Below, in pieces: positions 27,282 to 35,922 of a stretch of 56,885 nucleotides of DNA; position 1 is the stretch's first letter, and every line of letters starts with the position of its first letter. The notes under the pieces are model-generated. The model was given only the letters and a program-made list of their open reading frames with translations, did not search any database and was not told the DNA's origin. This DNA comes from an uncultured Schlesneria sp. (lineage in GTDB: Bacteria; Planctomycetota; Planctomycetia; Planctomycetales; Planctomycetaceae), in contig CAIOKO010000103.1 of NCBI GenBank assembly GCA_903858935.1, positions 1-56,885 on the forward strand. Reading direction: 5' to 3'. Both the position numbers and the translations under genes were made by a program.

Positions 27282-28244
27282 GTGTTGCCATCTGAATCGT
27301 CACCGACAACTCTGCCGCGAATTCGAGGTATCGTCCCACCGATGGTGACGCCATTGAACGGACGAGACGGTCTGGACCATCCGGGACTGGAACGGCTGAT
27401 CGCTCATCAAATTGAAGCGGGGGTGGCGGGATTGTTTGTACTGGGGACAACAGGTGAAGGCCCCAGTCTTTCCTATCGACTGCGCTACGAGCTGGTTGAA
27501 CGGACGTGCGAGCTGGTCGCGGGCCGGATTCCCGTGCTGGTCGGTGTCACTGATACGTCGATCGAAGAGGCATTGGAATTATCGCGATTCGCCAAGGGGG
27601 TCGGCGCAAGTGCCATTGTCGCAGCGCCCCCCTACTATTTCTCGGTTGGACAGATCGAAGTTGTCAATTTCCTGATGGAACTTGCTGAACAATCTCCATT
27701 ACCGATGTTCGTCTATAACATGCCCTCTTGCGTCAAACTCTCGCTGTCATTTGAATCCGTCGAACGGCTGACAAAACACAAAAATATTTGCGGCTTGAAA
27801 GACAGCGGCGGTGACATTAACGCCTATCGAAAGCTGCTTGAACTGCGACAGGTTCGACCTGACTGGACATTCCTGATCGGCCCCGAGCACCTGACAGCCG
27901 AATCTGTGCTGATGGGTGGGGACGGGGGCGTTAACGGCGGTGCCAATCTGTGTCCTCAACTTTTCGTTAGCCTTTTTCAGGCAGCAGAACGTCGCGATCA
28001 GGCCGCGATCGACCGATTACAGGCCGACGTGATCAGTCTTGGTGGGCTTTACAATGTTCTGGGCGAGGGACCATCGGGTTATCTGCGAGGTCTCAAGTCG
28101 GCCCTCGGGATCGCGGGGATTTGCTCCGACCACCTTGCACCTCCGTTTGGTGCGGTTTCAGAAGTCGGTCGGTCGAAAATCACCGAGTTCCTTTCATCAA
28201 TCGCGGTCGGTTCGATTCCTGCACCGGTTGTTGTCGCTGAATGA
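27282..28244 (+). CDS. Dihydrodipicolinate synthase / N-acetylneuraminate lyase family protein
   Basis: A 320-residue (beta/alpha)8 aldolase. Schiff-base lysine is Lys173 in CGLKDSGGD, the catalytic tyrosine is Tyr145 in FVYNMP, and the carboxylate-binding loop GTTGEG is at 55-60. The family joins or cleaves pyruvate and aldehydes: DapA makes a lysine precursor, NanA cleaves sialic acid, and others act on 2-keto-3-deoxy acids. The sequence does not settle which. GTG 27282 was chosen because GGAG lies 9 nt upstream; the TTG at 27267 overlaps that site. The neighbouring symporter suggests a catabolic role. Confidence 0.9.
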   Translation: MLPSESSPTTLPRIRGIVPPMVTPLNGRDGLDHPGLERLIAHQIEAGVAGLFVLGTTGEGPSLSYRLRYELVERTCELVAGRIPVLVGVTDTSIEEALELSRFAKGVGASAIVAAPPYYFSVGQIEVVNFLMELAEQSPLPMFVYNMPSCVKLSLSFESVERLTKHKNICGLKDSGGDINAYRKLLELRQVRPDWTFLIGPEHLTAESVLMGGDGGVNGGANLCPQLFVSLFQAAERRDQAAIDRLQADVISLGGLYNVLGEGPSGYLRGLKSALGIAGICSDHLAPPFGAVSEVGRSKITEFLSSIAVGSIPAPVVVAE

Positions 28245-28352
28245 GATCGCCTTAATTATGGCGTGGGCGAGGCAGGTTTGAAGAAACGACCTGAAGACAG
28301 AATATTTGGGTTGCCGGGGACGACGTGGGTTTGAAACAGAAATCCCGGCAAA

Positions 28353-28697
28353 GGGTGCCACGGTTTTACCGTCTTCGGTTAAACCATGCTCTTTCTTCCG
28401 ACATGGTGTCAAACCGTGAAGCCTTGTCGAAGAATCCAGCGAGGCATTGCCTCCGACCAAAGTAGCCATCATCGCTCCGCGTGATGAGCATTGTTCGAGA
28501 ACCTGCCAAATTCCAAACCGCATATTCTCAAATCAGAAATTCAAAGGGAATATCTGTCCCGAAGCGTCGGCAATGTTTGAATCGCTTCCGACGCATGCTC
28601 ATCAGGCGGAGCGACGATGGCTACTTTGGAAGAAACCCTGAAACTTGACTCAAAAAGTCAACGTCCCCATGCGAAGAAGTCCAAAACCGTGCCACCC
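28353..28697. repeat. Family-A dispersed element, 345 bp, bounded by inverted repeats
   Basis: The ends, GGGTGCCACGGTTTT (28353-28367) and AAAACCGTGCCACCC (28683-28697), are reverse complements at 14 of 15 positions. Next to the left end is the family hairpin, with GGTTT and AAACC separated by TACCGTCTTCGGTT, then TGCTCTT. A near-perfect 35-bp inverted repeat lies inside. There is no transposase. It occupies the gap between the lyase and cysC. Confidence 0.7.
28457..28629. repeat. 35-bp inverted repeat inside the family-A element
   Basis: 28457-28491 matches the reverse complement of 28595-28629 at 33 of 35 positions. The 103-nt spacer contains a further small hairpin, GCGTCGG with CCGACGC (28564-28570/28588-28594). 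As RNA this would fold into a very long rod. Confidence 0.8.
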
Positions 28698-28906
28698 CGA
28701 GTTTCAACTGCGATTTCACTCAAAAAGCACAACGCTTTTAAACTTACGCCGGTTTGGTCAGTTCAACAGACGAGCCTCGCCCACCCGTTGTCGGGTTACG
28801 GGCAAAGCCCGCGACAGGCTGGCGTGGGGAACGATCGAAGCTTCCAACCTTTTTGCCCGATCCCTACACTTCGCTGGTTGTGTTATCACACCGTAAAAAG
28901 ATAGCC

Positions 28907-28954
28907 CGACACGCAAGCGAGGGAGAACAAAACAAGCCCCTCGTTGGCGCGTCG
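28907..28954. repeat. Family-C inverted repeat
   Basis: CGACACGCAAGCGAGGG (28907-28923) pairs with CCCTCGTTGGCGCGTCG (28938-28954) with few mismatches. The AAGCGAGGG core is the same as in the element at 18063. It lies 46 nt before the cysC start codon, so it could affect cysC expression. Confidence 0.6.
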
Positions 28955-29000
28955 AACTAATGAAACATCCAACTTAGACGAATATTGAAGGTTGCTGTCC

Positions 29001-29612
29001 ATGACCGAGCAAAAGGCCACCAACGTCACCTGGCACACTCATTCGGTGTCAAAAGAAGACCGTTGGAAATTCAATGGCCATAAAGGGGCCGTCGTGTGGT
29101 TTACAGGCCTGTCTGGCTGTGGAAAGAGTACGATCGCCAACGCGGTCGACTACAAACTTCATCAACGCGGCAAGACTACTTTCGTCCTCGACGGCGACAA
29201 CATTCGACTGGGCCTGAATAAGAACCTGACATTCTCAGCAGAAGATCGAACCGAAAATATTCGTCGGATTGGTGAAGTCGCAAAACTTTTTGCTTCATCC
29301 GGCTGCATTACATTGACCGCGTTTGTCTCGCCGTATCGAAGCGACCGCGACAAGGTGCGGGAAATCATTCCCACAGGGGAATTCGTGGAAGTCTTTGTGA
29401 ATGCCTCGCTCGAAACATGCGAAGCACGAGACCCAAAAGGTCTTTACAAGAAAGCTCGTGCTGGCGAAATCAAAAACTTCACCGGGATCTCTGATCCTTA
29501 TGAAGCTCCCGTCAACCCGGAACTGATTCTTGATTCAGACAAGAAGAGCATCGATCAACTGGCGGACGAAGTGATTGCGTATCTCGAAAAACACGGCATT
29601 CTGACAGCCTGA
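29001..29612 (+). CDS. cysC: Adenylylsulfate kinase (APS kinase)
   Basis: A 203-residue cytoplasmic enzyme that phosphorylates adenylyl sulfate to PAPS with ATP, the activation step before sulfate transfer or reduction. The Walker A loop GLSGCGKST is at 36-44, followed by VLDGDNIRLGLNKNL, which binds APS, and ENIRRIGEVAKLF. FVSPYRSDRDKVRE and DPKGLYKKARAGEIKNFTGI match the lid region. Length is normal for stand-alone CysC (about 200). ATG 29001 was chosen over the upstream TTG. No ATP sulfurylase gene is adjacent. Confidence 0.96.
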   Translation: MTEQKATNVTWHTHSVSKEDRWKFNGHKGAVVWFTGLSGCGKSTIANAVDYKLHQRGKTTFVLDGDNIRLGLNKNLTFSAEDRTENIRRIGEVAKLFASSGCITLTAFVSPYRSDRDKVREIIPTGEFVEVFVNASLETCEARDPKGLYKKARAGEIKNFTGISDPYEAPVNPELILDSDKKSIDQLADEVIAYLEKHGILTA

Positions 29613-29719
29613 TTGCCGAGCGTTCTGAATGACACGACAGAAACCTCGGCTGCAACTTGTGGTCGAAGTTATGTGATTAACAACTTGTCGAACTCCTCCG
29701 TCTCGTGAGGGAAATCCCT

Positions 29720-30472
29720 ATGACTTTCATCGATTTATCCGGCAAAGTTGCGGTTGTCACGGGTGCCGGCCGAGGACTGGGTCTGGCCACTGCGACGGTG
29801 TTACATGCCGCAGGTGCGACGGTCGTCCTGAACTATTTCGAGGACCGGGAGGGAATCAATCAAAACCTGGCGCAGTCTGCGGCGACGGCTCTGGGTGACC
29901 GGGCGATTGCCCTGCCTGCAGATGTTCGAGATCGAGCGGCATTGGAAGTCATGCTGGATGGCGTCATTGATCGCTTCGGTCGGCTCGACATCGTCGTTAA
30001 CAACGCGGCGATCCTTCGCGACAAATCGGTCAAGAAAATGACCGACGACGAATGGTCAGACGTGATCGACACGAATCTCACGGGCGTTTACAACGTTTGC
30101 AAGGGGGCTCAATCACGATTGGCGACTGGCGGTCGGATTGTCAGCATGGCCTCGATCTCGGGCGTCCTGGGATTCTTCGGACAGGCCAATTACTCGTCGG
30201 CGAAAGCGGGAGTCATCGCGTTAACAAAGGTTTTAAGCAAAGAGCTGGCACCGCGAAATATTACGGTCAACGCCGTTGCACCAGGGGTCGTGTTGACGGA
30301 AATGGGGCAATCGATTCCTGAAAATGTCCGCGAACAGATGCTCACGAATATCCCATTGCGACGGTTCGGAGAGCCCCGGGAAATCGCCAACGTGATTTTG
30401 TTCTTGTGCAGCGACCTGGCCAGTTATGTGACAGGCCAGACAATCCACGTGAACGGAGGCTGGTGGGGTTAA
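29720..30472 (+). CDS. Short-chain dehydrogenase/reductase, FabG-like
   Basis: A 250-residue Rossmann-fold enzyme. Cofactor loop TGAGRGLG is at 14-21, NNAAI at 95-99, and the catalytic triad is Ser146, Tyr159 (NYSSAK) and Lys163. The C-terminal IHVNGGWWG fits 3-oxoacyl-ACP or acetoacetyl-CoA reductases. GAGGGAAA lies 5 nt before ATG 29720. The gene overlaps the CoA-transferase start by one base (TAATG), a sign of translational coupling, so the substrate is more likely a CoA ester (for example 3-hydroxyacyl-CoA) than ACP-bound. The fatty-acid role cannot be excluded. Confidence 0.9.
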   Translation: MTFIDLSGKVAVVTGAGRGLGLATATVLHAAGATVVLNYFEDREGINQNLAQSAATALGDRAIALPADVRDRAALEVMLDGVIDRFGRLDIVVNNAAILRDKSVKKMTDDEWSDVIDTNLTGVYNVCKGAQSRLATGGRIVSMASISGVLGFFGQANYSSAKAGVIALTKVLSKELAPRNITVNAVAPGVVLTEMGQSIPENVREQMLTNIPLRRFGEPREIANVILFLCSDLASYVTGQTIHVNGGWWG

Positions 30473-32016
30473 TGAGCCGGATCGACAGCCTGTTGTGTTC
30501 CGCAGATGAAGCGGTCGCCCAGATTCCTGACGGGGCCACAATGGCCTGTGGAGGCTTTGTCGGTGCGGCACACCCCGAAGCGTTGACGGCCGCTTTAGAA
30601 CGTCGATTTTTAGCAAGCGGAAGCCCGACCGGTTTGACACTTGTTTATGGAGCCGGCCAGGGAGATGGTCAGTCCCGTGGATTAAACCATCTTGGTCACG
30701 CAGGCCTGGTCCGGCGAGTCATCGGTGGCCATTGGGGATTGGTTCCCCGGATTGGACAGCTGGCGCTTTCGAATCAAATCGAAGCTTATAATTTTCCACA
30801 GGGGGTCATCTGCCAGCTTTACCGGGACATCGCTGCTGGACGTCCCGGGTGCATCACTCACATCGGTTTAGGCACGTTTGTTGACCCCGCATTCGGCGGA
30901 GGTCGATTGAACACGAAGACGACGGAACCGCTTGTCGAACGAATCGTGCTTTCCGGTCGCGACTGGCTGTTTTACAAGTCCTTCCCCATTCACGTGGGAC
31001 TGATTCGTGCAACTTCGGTGGACCCGTACGGCAATCTGTCGATGGAAGAGGAAGCAGTCATTGGCGATGTGCTGCAGATCGCCCAAGCAGTACGCAATTC
31101 TGGCGGGATCATCCTGGCCCAGGTCAAGCAGGTACTTGAATTCCCGCTTCCCCCGGTTCAGGTGCGTGTCCCCGGAATTCTGGTCGATCGGGTCGTCGTT
31201 TCGGACTTGAGCGAACACCCACAGACATTCGCAGAGCCCTTGAATGAAACCTATTTTCAATCGGCAACGCCAGTTGCCGCAGCAAGTTTTTTCGGGTCAC
31301 TCTCGAAGTTGCCACATGATGAGCGCCGCATCATCGCATCCCGAGCTTGCGACGAACTGCGTCCTGGGGCGATTGCAAATCTGGGTATCGGGATGCCCGA
31401 GGGGATCGCTCGCATCGCGGCTGAACGGGGGATACTCGATCGGATCACACTCACGGTAGAAAGCGGACCGATTGGTGGGATGCCGGCAGGAGGGCTCAGT
31501 TTCGGTGCTGCAGTTCATCCACAGGCAATCGTCGACCAACCAGCTCAATTCGATTTTTATGACGGCGGCGGTTTGGACTTCGCAGCGCTTGGGGCGGCTC
31601 AAATCGACCGTCACGGCAACGTGAACGTCTCTCGCTTCGGATCTCGCCTGGCAGGGGTCGGGGGGTTCATCAACATTTCTCAAAGTGCAAAACGATTGGT
31701 TTTCTGTGGCACACTGACCACAGGAGGCTTGGAAGTTGCGATCGAAAATGGTGGCCTGCGGATCATTCGCGAAGGGGCAAATCGAAAATTCGTGAACGAG
31801 GTTGAACAAGTCTCGTTCAGCGGAAAAACGGCTCGGGATCGGCGACATGACGTCCTTTTTGTGACGGAACGCGCGGTGTTTCGCCTGGTGGATGATGGAA
31901 TCGAATTGATTGAGGTTGCACCCGGGATCAATGTCGAAACGCAAATCCTGGCTCATCTTGATTTCCAGCCTGTCATTCGAGAAATCAAGCCGATGTCAGT
32001 TCATCTTTTTCAATAA
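30472..32016 (+). CDS. Acyl-CoA:acetate / propionate CoA-transferase
   Basis: A 514-residue cytoplasmic enzyme with two fused CoA-transferase domains. The first domain has the CoA-binding [12 protein letters not shown] loop, and the catalytic glutamate is Glu330 in [11 protein letters not shown] of the second domain. The length (about 515-530) fits the Pct/YdiF type, which moves CoA between short-chain acids such as propionate, acetate, lactate or acetoacetate. ATG 30472 overlaps the reductase stop. Together with the reductase it suggests short-chain 3-hydroxy acid metabolism. Confidence 0.92.
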   Translation: MSRIDSLLCSADEAVAQIPDGATMACGGFVGAAHPEALTAALERRFLASGSPTGLTLVYGAGQGDGQSRGLNHLGHAGLVRRVIGGHWGLVPRIGQLALSNQIEAYNFPQGVICQLYRDIAAGRPGCITHIGLGTFVDPAFGGGRLNTKTTEPLVERIVLSGRDWLFYKSFPIHVGLIRATSVDPYGNLSMEEEAVIGDVLQIAQAVRNSGGIILAQVKQVLEFPLPPVQVRVPGILVDRVVVSDLSEHPQTFAEPLNETYFQSATPVAAASFFGSLSKLPHDERRIIASRACDELRPGAIANLGIGMPEGIARIAAERGILDRITLTVESGPIGGMPAGGLSFGAAVHPQAIVDQPAQFDFYDGGGLDFAALGAAQIDRHGNVNVSRFGSRLAGVGGFINISQSAKRLVFCGTLTTGGLEVAIENGGLRIIREGANRKFVNEVEQVSFSGKTARDRRHDVLFVTERAVFRLVDDGIELIEVAPGINVETQILAHLDFQPVIREIKPMSVHLFQ

Positions 32017-32080
32017 GACGGCGGGATCACAAAACCATCGAAGGCTTTCATCGCTCGAACTTAGTCGACCTTCAGAATAC

Positions 32081-32190
32081 TGTGCCACTGCTTGAGCGTC
32101 TTCGGTCAAGCAGTGCTCTTTGGTCGCAAGAAGAAGAAGAAGAAGAAGAAGAAAACATTGCTTCTCCGAGGACTCCGAAGCAGTGGCACA
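32081..32190. repeat. Family-A dispersed element, 110 bp, intact
   Basis: The ends TGTGCCACTGCTT (32081-32093) and AAGCAGTGGCACA (32178-32190) are exact inverted repeats. CACTGCTTGA (32086-32095) also pairs perfectly with TCAAGCAGTG (32106-32115) around the loop GCGTCTTCGG. A run of AAG triplets fills 32128-32153. The element lies just upstream of the GAF gene, whose frame stays open through it; that part is not taken as coding. Confidence 0.75.
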
Positions 32191-32213
32191 GAAACCTTAA
32201 TCTGGAAATTAAA

Positions 32214-32696
32214 ATGGGGTTGAAGGAAGAATTCCGTTCAGCGTGGCTGTCTGGAAATTCATTTGATGAACTGCTTGAGCGATTTGTGATTGAAACAGCG
32301 TCACGAGCTTCAGGACTGTGGCGGTTGCAAGAGAACCATTTGATCCTGGTCGGGTTTGGCTGGGCAAGCGATATGCCACAAGATGTCAGCCTGGGATTTC
32401 AGGCTGCGACTCGCCGTGTCCCGCTCGATCAGATCGGCTTGGGAATTGTGAAAGCGGCGGTGACTGCCAAGCCCGCCATTGGCCGACGCGATCCGAAAGA
32501 ATCGGGGCTTGATGGCTCTGCGACCTGGATCGCGAAGTTCGGGGCGAACACCTCACTGGCTGTGCCGATTCGCCAAAAGGAAACGAATCGAATCTCCGGC
32601 GTGCTGGCTGTTTCGACGTCTGCCTTTGTTGAAGAAGATGACGCGCTCTGGCAAACGCTGATTGGCCTGGCCGATGAACTTGGTTCCGCTGCGTGA
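32214..32696 (+). CDS. GAF domain protein
   Basis: A 160-residue cytoplasmic protein consisting of one GAF-like sensor domain: ASRASGLWRLQENHLILVGFGWA, then GLGIVKAAVTAKPAIGRRD, then SLAVPIRQKETNRISGVLAVST, and a closing helix. GAF domains bind small molecules such as cyclic nucleotides or haem; no ligand can be assigned. There is no output domain, so it must act through a partner. ATG 32214 was chosen because everything upstream lies in the repeat element at 32081-32190. Confidence 0.8.
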   Translation: MGLKEEFRSAWLSGNSFDELLERFVIETASRASGLWRLQENHLILVGFGWASDMPQDVSLGFQAATRRVPLDQIGLGIVKAAVTAKPAIGRRDPKESGLDGSATWIAKFGANTSLAVPIRQKETNRISGVLAVSTSAFVEEDDALWQTLIGLADELGSAA

Positions 32697-32706
32697 CGGC
32701 AACGCG

Positions 32707-32827
32707 ACCCTACCCTTCTCCGGGGGTAGTTCAAGGGCTTTTGCACGAGGATCATCGGCGGTTAATTTGTCCGAATTCCGACACCAGGGCAAAGGCCCGA
32801 TAACCACCCCCGTGGAGGGGGTGGGGT
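32707..32827. repeat. Family-B dispersed inverted repeat, copy 1
   Basis: The left arm (32707-32750) resembles the reverse complement of the right arm (32783-32827), with shared blocks ACCC.ACCC, GGGGGTAG/GGGGGTGG and GGGCTTTTGC/GGGCCTTTGC. Related arms occur at 42218-42350. It starts 11 nt after the GAF stop and ends 65 nt before the end of the convergent lptB gene, the place of a bidirectional terminator. Confidence 0.65.
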
Positions 32828-32891
32828 TGAGCTTGGACTGCGTGATGGATGCTTAATCTTCACGTGATGACTTCGTTTCTTCAGGCCCGAC

Positions 32892-33701
32892 TCAAGCAGC
32901 CTTGTTCGCTTTTTCTGCCGCCGCGGCTGCCGCTGCATCGATCTGACTTTGAAACGCCCCTTTACTTTCGATGATCGAGCTGGCATCGAAGCGTTTACCA
33001 AAGTAATACTTCTGCGCGTTTTCATCGCCAAGGACCGTTGCGGCGTCGCCACTCACCAGGATTTTCCCCGAGAACACGATGTAGCTACGATCGGTAATTG
33101 TCAGTGTTTCTCGCTCGCGATGGTCCGTTAACAGGATTGAAATCCCGCTTTGGCGTAAATCTGCGATAATATCCTGAATGCTGTGAATGGTGACCGGATC
33201 GATCCCTGTAAAAGGTTCGTCAAGCAGGATCAGTTTGGGTCGACTGGCCAGACAACGAGCGATTTCCAGCCTTCGACGTTCTCCCCCTGAAAGTGTCCCG
33301 GCCATTTGTTTCCGTTTTTGCGACAGACCGAACATATCCAGCAGTTCATCCGCACGAGCCATTCTGTCGCGGTAAGACAGCGGTTGGAATTCCAGGACGG
33401 CGTAGAGATTCTGTTCGCCCGACAATTTACCGAAGACACTATCGTTCTGCGGTAGATAACCCATCCCATGTTGAGCTCGCTTATACAGTGGCCAGCGAGT
33501 GACATCAGTACCATTGAAGATGACCCGCCCCTCGGTCGGCGTCACGAGTCCGACAGCCATGCTGAAGCTGGTCGATTTTCCCGCTCCGTTGGGGCCGAGC
33601 AAGCCGACAACCTCGCCCGGATCAACGTGAAACGAAACGCCGTCGACGGCACGCTTGCCAGGAAACTGTTTTACGAGTTTAACGCATTGCAACAATGACA
33701 T
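32892..33701 (-). CDS. lptB: LPS export ABC transporter ATP-binding protein
   Basis: A 269-residue ATPase of the LptB2FGC complex that extracts lipopolysaccharide from the inner membrane and drives it towards the outer membrane. Walker A is GPNGAGKS at 36-43, the signature is LSGGERRRLEIARCL, and Walker B is LILLDEPFTGIDPV. The stretch ILLTDHRERETLTITDRSYI and a YYFGKRF end are specific to LptB among ABC ATPases. A C-terminal tail of about 25 residues, rich in alanine, is extra compared with E. coli (241 residues). It follows lepB after 74 nt on the same strand. Confidence 0.93.
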   Translation of the reverse strand: MSLLQCVKLVKQFPGKRAVDGVSFHVDPGEVVGLLGPNGAGKSTSFSMAVGLVTPTEGRVIFNGTDVTRWPLYKRAQHGMGYLPQNDSVFGKLSGEQNLYAVLEFQPLSYRDRMARADELLDMFGLSQKRKQMAGTLSGGERRRLEIARCLASRPKLILLDEPFTGIDPVTIHSIQDIIADLRQSGISILLTDHRERETLTITDRSYIVFSGKILVSGDAATVLGDENAQKYYFGKRFDASSIIESKGAFQSQIDAAAAAAAEKANKAA

Positions 33702-33775
33702 GCTTCGTCCTCCATGACGTTTTCTGTCTCAGATGCCACTGGCATCGCCTGTTTGATGACGTTCGATATTTTCTG

Positions 33776-35608
33776 CTAGCGAATCCGCTTCCATCGCCAC
33801 CATTGCGGATAGAAGGGTGCCGCGTAATCAGGATAAGTATCGACAACAGCTTCTCCACGCTGGTTTCGGTAGGGGGAGTGATTGATAACAGGATATCCTT
33901 TTCCACCATTCAGGAATGGTACTCCATGCGGCCAGTAAATGAAGAACGCTTTTCCCAAAAGAGCTTGTCGAGGCACCGCGTGGCGGTTTGCAGCATGACG
34001 ACGGCCATTCGGCCAAAGTCGGCTATCCTGGCTGCGCGGACTGTTGTCTCCCATTACAAAAAATTCATCGGGCCCCAGCGTTCCAAACAGTGCATCATTG
34101 TGTTTGCTCAGGTAGAGCTTGCCGTATTCGTCTGGTTCAGTGAGATATTCGCGGATTCGAATTGACTCTGAAAGTTCCGGTTCGTGCGAGGTAAAGTCAC
34201 CAGCATCGTTTGGGACACGTTCAGAACGGTAATAAATGTCTCGTTGCAGGACAAGATTTGATACGCGAGCGCCCAGTCCATGCGCGGCAACTCCGGCGGG
34301 AATCAGGTCGGATTCCTGAGGGTTGCGGTTGTCCGGTGCATCAAACTCGGCCTTAGAACCAAATGGAATCAATCCACTATTCATCCAGGTACTGTTAACC
34401 CACAGGCACAGTCGGTCGTCCACATTGGCGAAGGCAAACGTGTAGGTTCCAGGTCCACGGACGGGGGTCGTAGCTTTTGCCATCTCGACTTTGGTTGAGC
34501 TGGAGTCTGCTGACATGTCGTCGTTCTTAAACAGCGTTGCCTCGCCCGACGTGACGTTGATATGGCAACTGTATCGACGGACACCTTCGGTCAGTTCAAG
34601 AATCAACTCCGATTGGGCATCGGTCACAGAGGTAATCTCGACAGTACAGTTCAGCGTCAGGTCACCAACCCAGAAGCGATCATCATCGATATTGAAACTG
34701 CGGCCACCGGTGTAAGTATTGTATCCGCAGAAGTCGGTAATGAGCTGGGGCCGGGGCTTTTTCAAAGGTTCGTTCTGGTCTGCGACTTCGCTCCATTCCA
34801 CCGTAGAAGGGATAATATGCTGGTAACGAATCCATTTCGTTTCGGTCGATGCCTCAAGAGAAAAACTTCGCGTTTTCGCATCATGCCGCCAGCTCTTTTC
34901 GTCGTAGCCCCATCCATCAATCGCGTCTGGGGAATCTGACTTCGACACTGGTGTCCATCGTTCTGGCCAGCCTTTTGCCAGCAGGTCAACGGGCGGATGT
35001 CGATCGTCGTAGACCAATAATTGCAGTACCTTCTGCTTGTCAGGATTCTGTTTTCGCAGGATCTCGAATGCCCCCTTGTCGCCCTGACGAGCGTAAACAT
35101 CCCCTTGCGAGATCAAAATTGTCTCACCGGGAAGACCAACCAGTCGTTTGATGTAGTTCTTTTGCATGTCTTCCGGATAGCGGAAGACAATCACATCCCA
35201 ACGCTCGGGGTTGCCGATCTGGTAGGGGAACTTGTTGACAAGAATTCGATCGCCCTTGAACACAGGCAAATCACGAATATTGTTTGGGTGTCGGCAGTTA
35301 GGGCAAATTGACTCTTCAATTCTTCGAACGAGATAGCCATCGTCATCCAGTTCGTCACTTGCGCCAACCTCGTAGTGCTGGTGACATTCATCGCAGACAA
35401 TATCCTTATTTCGGCCAAACAGAGTCGGTGCCATTGAGCCGGTCGGAATCACAAACGCTTCCGCCACAAACGTCCGAAACAGGAGCGCGAGAACGAATGC
35501 AAAAGCAATCGATTCCAGCGTTTCCCGGCTGGCATCCTGATTTGGCTTGCCCGGTGTCGGCTCGCTTGTCTTTGAACCGGCAACTGCGGATGAATTGGGT
35601 CTGCTCAT
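33776..35608 (-). CDS. lepB: Signal peptidase I with zinc-ribbon and large beta-type insertion
   Basis: At 610 residues it is about twice the usual size. An N-terminal transmembrane segment (about 33-53) leads to the catalytic serine Ser58 in VIPTGSMAPTLFG. The general base is Lys154 in NYIKRLVGLPGE, and the conserved end motif MGDNSPRSQDSR begins at Met519. Between serine and lysine an insertion carries Cys72, Cys75, Cys102 and Cys105 (CDEC and CPNC), a probable zinc ribbon. A second insertion of about 320 residues separates the lysine region from MGDNS and looks beta-rich (WVGDLTLNCTVEI, YTFAFANVDDRLCLWVN), like a concanavalin-type sandwich. The enzyme cuts signal peptides outside the inner membrane. 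All catalytic motifs are present, so activity is likely. Confidence 0.93.
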   Translation of the reverse strand: MSRPNSSAVAGSKTSEPTPGKPNQDASRETLESIAFAFVLALLFRTFVAEAFVIPTGSMAPTLFGRNKDIVCDECHQHYEVGASDELDDDGYLVRRIEESICPNCRHPNNIRDLPVFKGDRILVNKFPYQIGNPERWDVIVFRYPEDMQKNYIKRLVGLPGETILISQGDVYARQGDKGAFEILRKQNPDKQKVLQLLVYDDRHPPVDLLAKGWPERWTPVSKSDSPDAIDGWGYDEKSWRHDAKTRSFSLEASTETKWIRYQHIIPSTVEWSEVADQNEPLKKPRPQLITDFCGYNTYTGGRSFNIDDDRFWVGDLTLNCTVEITSVTDAQSELILELTEGVRRYSCHINVTSGEATLFKNDDMSADSSSTKVEMAKATTPVRGPGTYTFAFANVDDRLCLWVNSTWMNSGLIPFGSKAEFDAPDNRNPQESDLIPAGVAAHGLGARVSNLVLQRDIYYRSERVPNDAGDFTSHEPELSESIRIREYLTEPDEYGKLYLSKHNDALFGTLGPDEFFVMGDNSPRSQDSRLWPNGRRHAANRHAVPRQALLGKAFFIYWPHGVPFLNGGKGYPVINHSPYRNQRGEAVVDTYPDYAAPFYPQWWRWKRIR

Positions 35609-35766
35609 ACGGTCTTCTAGAAATCGGCTGGAAATCGATGACGTTTAACGGAAGTTTCCAGTTTCAAAGACACTTCCACAATGACGCTGATGCATTCTGT
35701 CTTAGTAAATCTTCGTGACGGGGCGTCAGATTTTGTCCATTGAAAATGGCGAGCCCAAACAAAGCC

Positions 35767-35803
35767 GCACAGGCATCAGCCCGTGCGCCACAACATTTTG
35801 TGG
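35767..35803. repeat. Two adjacent small hairpins
   Basis: GCACAGGC (35767-35774) pairs with GCCCGTGC (35779-35786) with one mismatch, which is a G-U wobble on the minus strand. CCACAA (35788-35793) pairs with TTGTGG (35798-35803). They lie in the 314-bp gap between lepB and the receiver-domain gene, both on the minus strand, and so 120 nt downstream of the receiver gene; they could terminate its transcript. Confidence 0.45.
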
Positions 35804-35922
35804 ATTGAAAGTCCCCAAATCCCAATCTGACGGCCTCGACACGAGGTCCATCATAACGAAATCAACAAAACTCGAAAATGCGGACTCGTCGTGCGAATGC
35901 CGCGAGCTTCATTGTCCGATTC

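Noticed and set aside
28617-28904. 95-codon frame in the lyase-cysC gap
   Set aside because: Begins inside an arm of the 35-bp inverted repeat and has no protein-like pattern.
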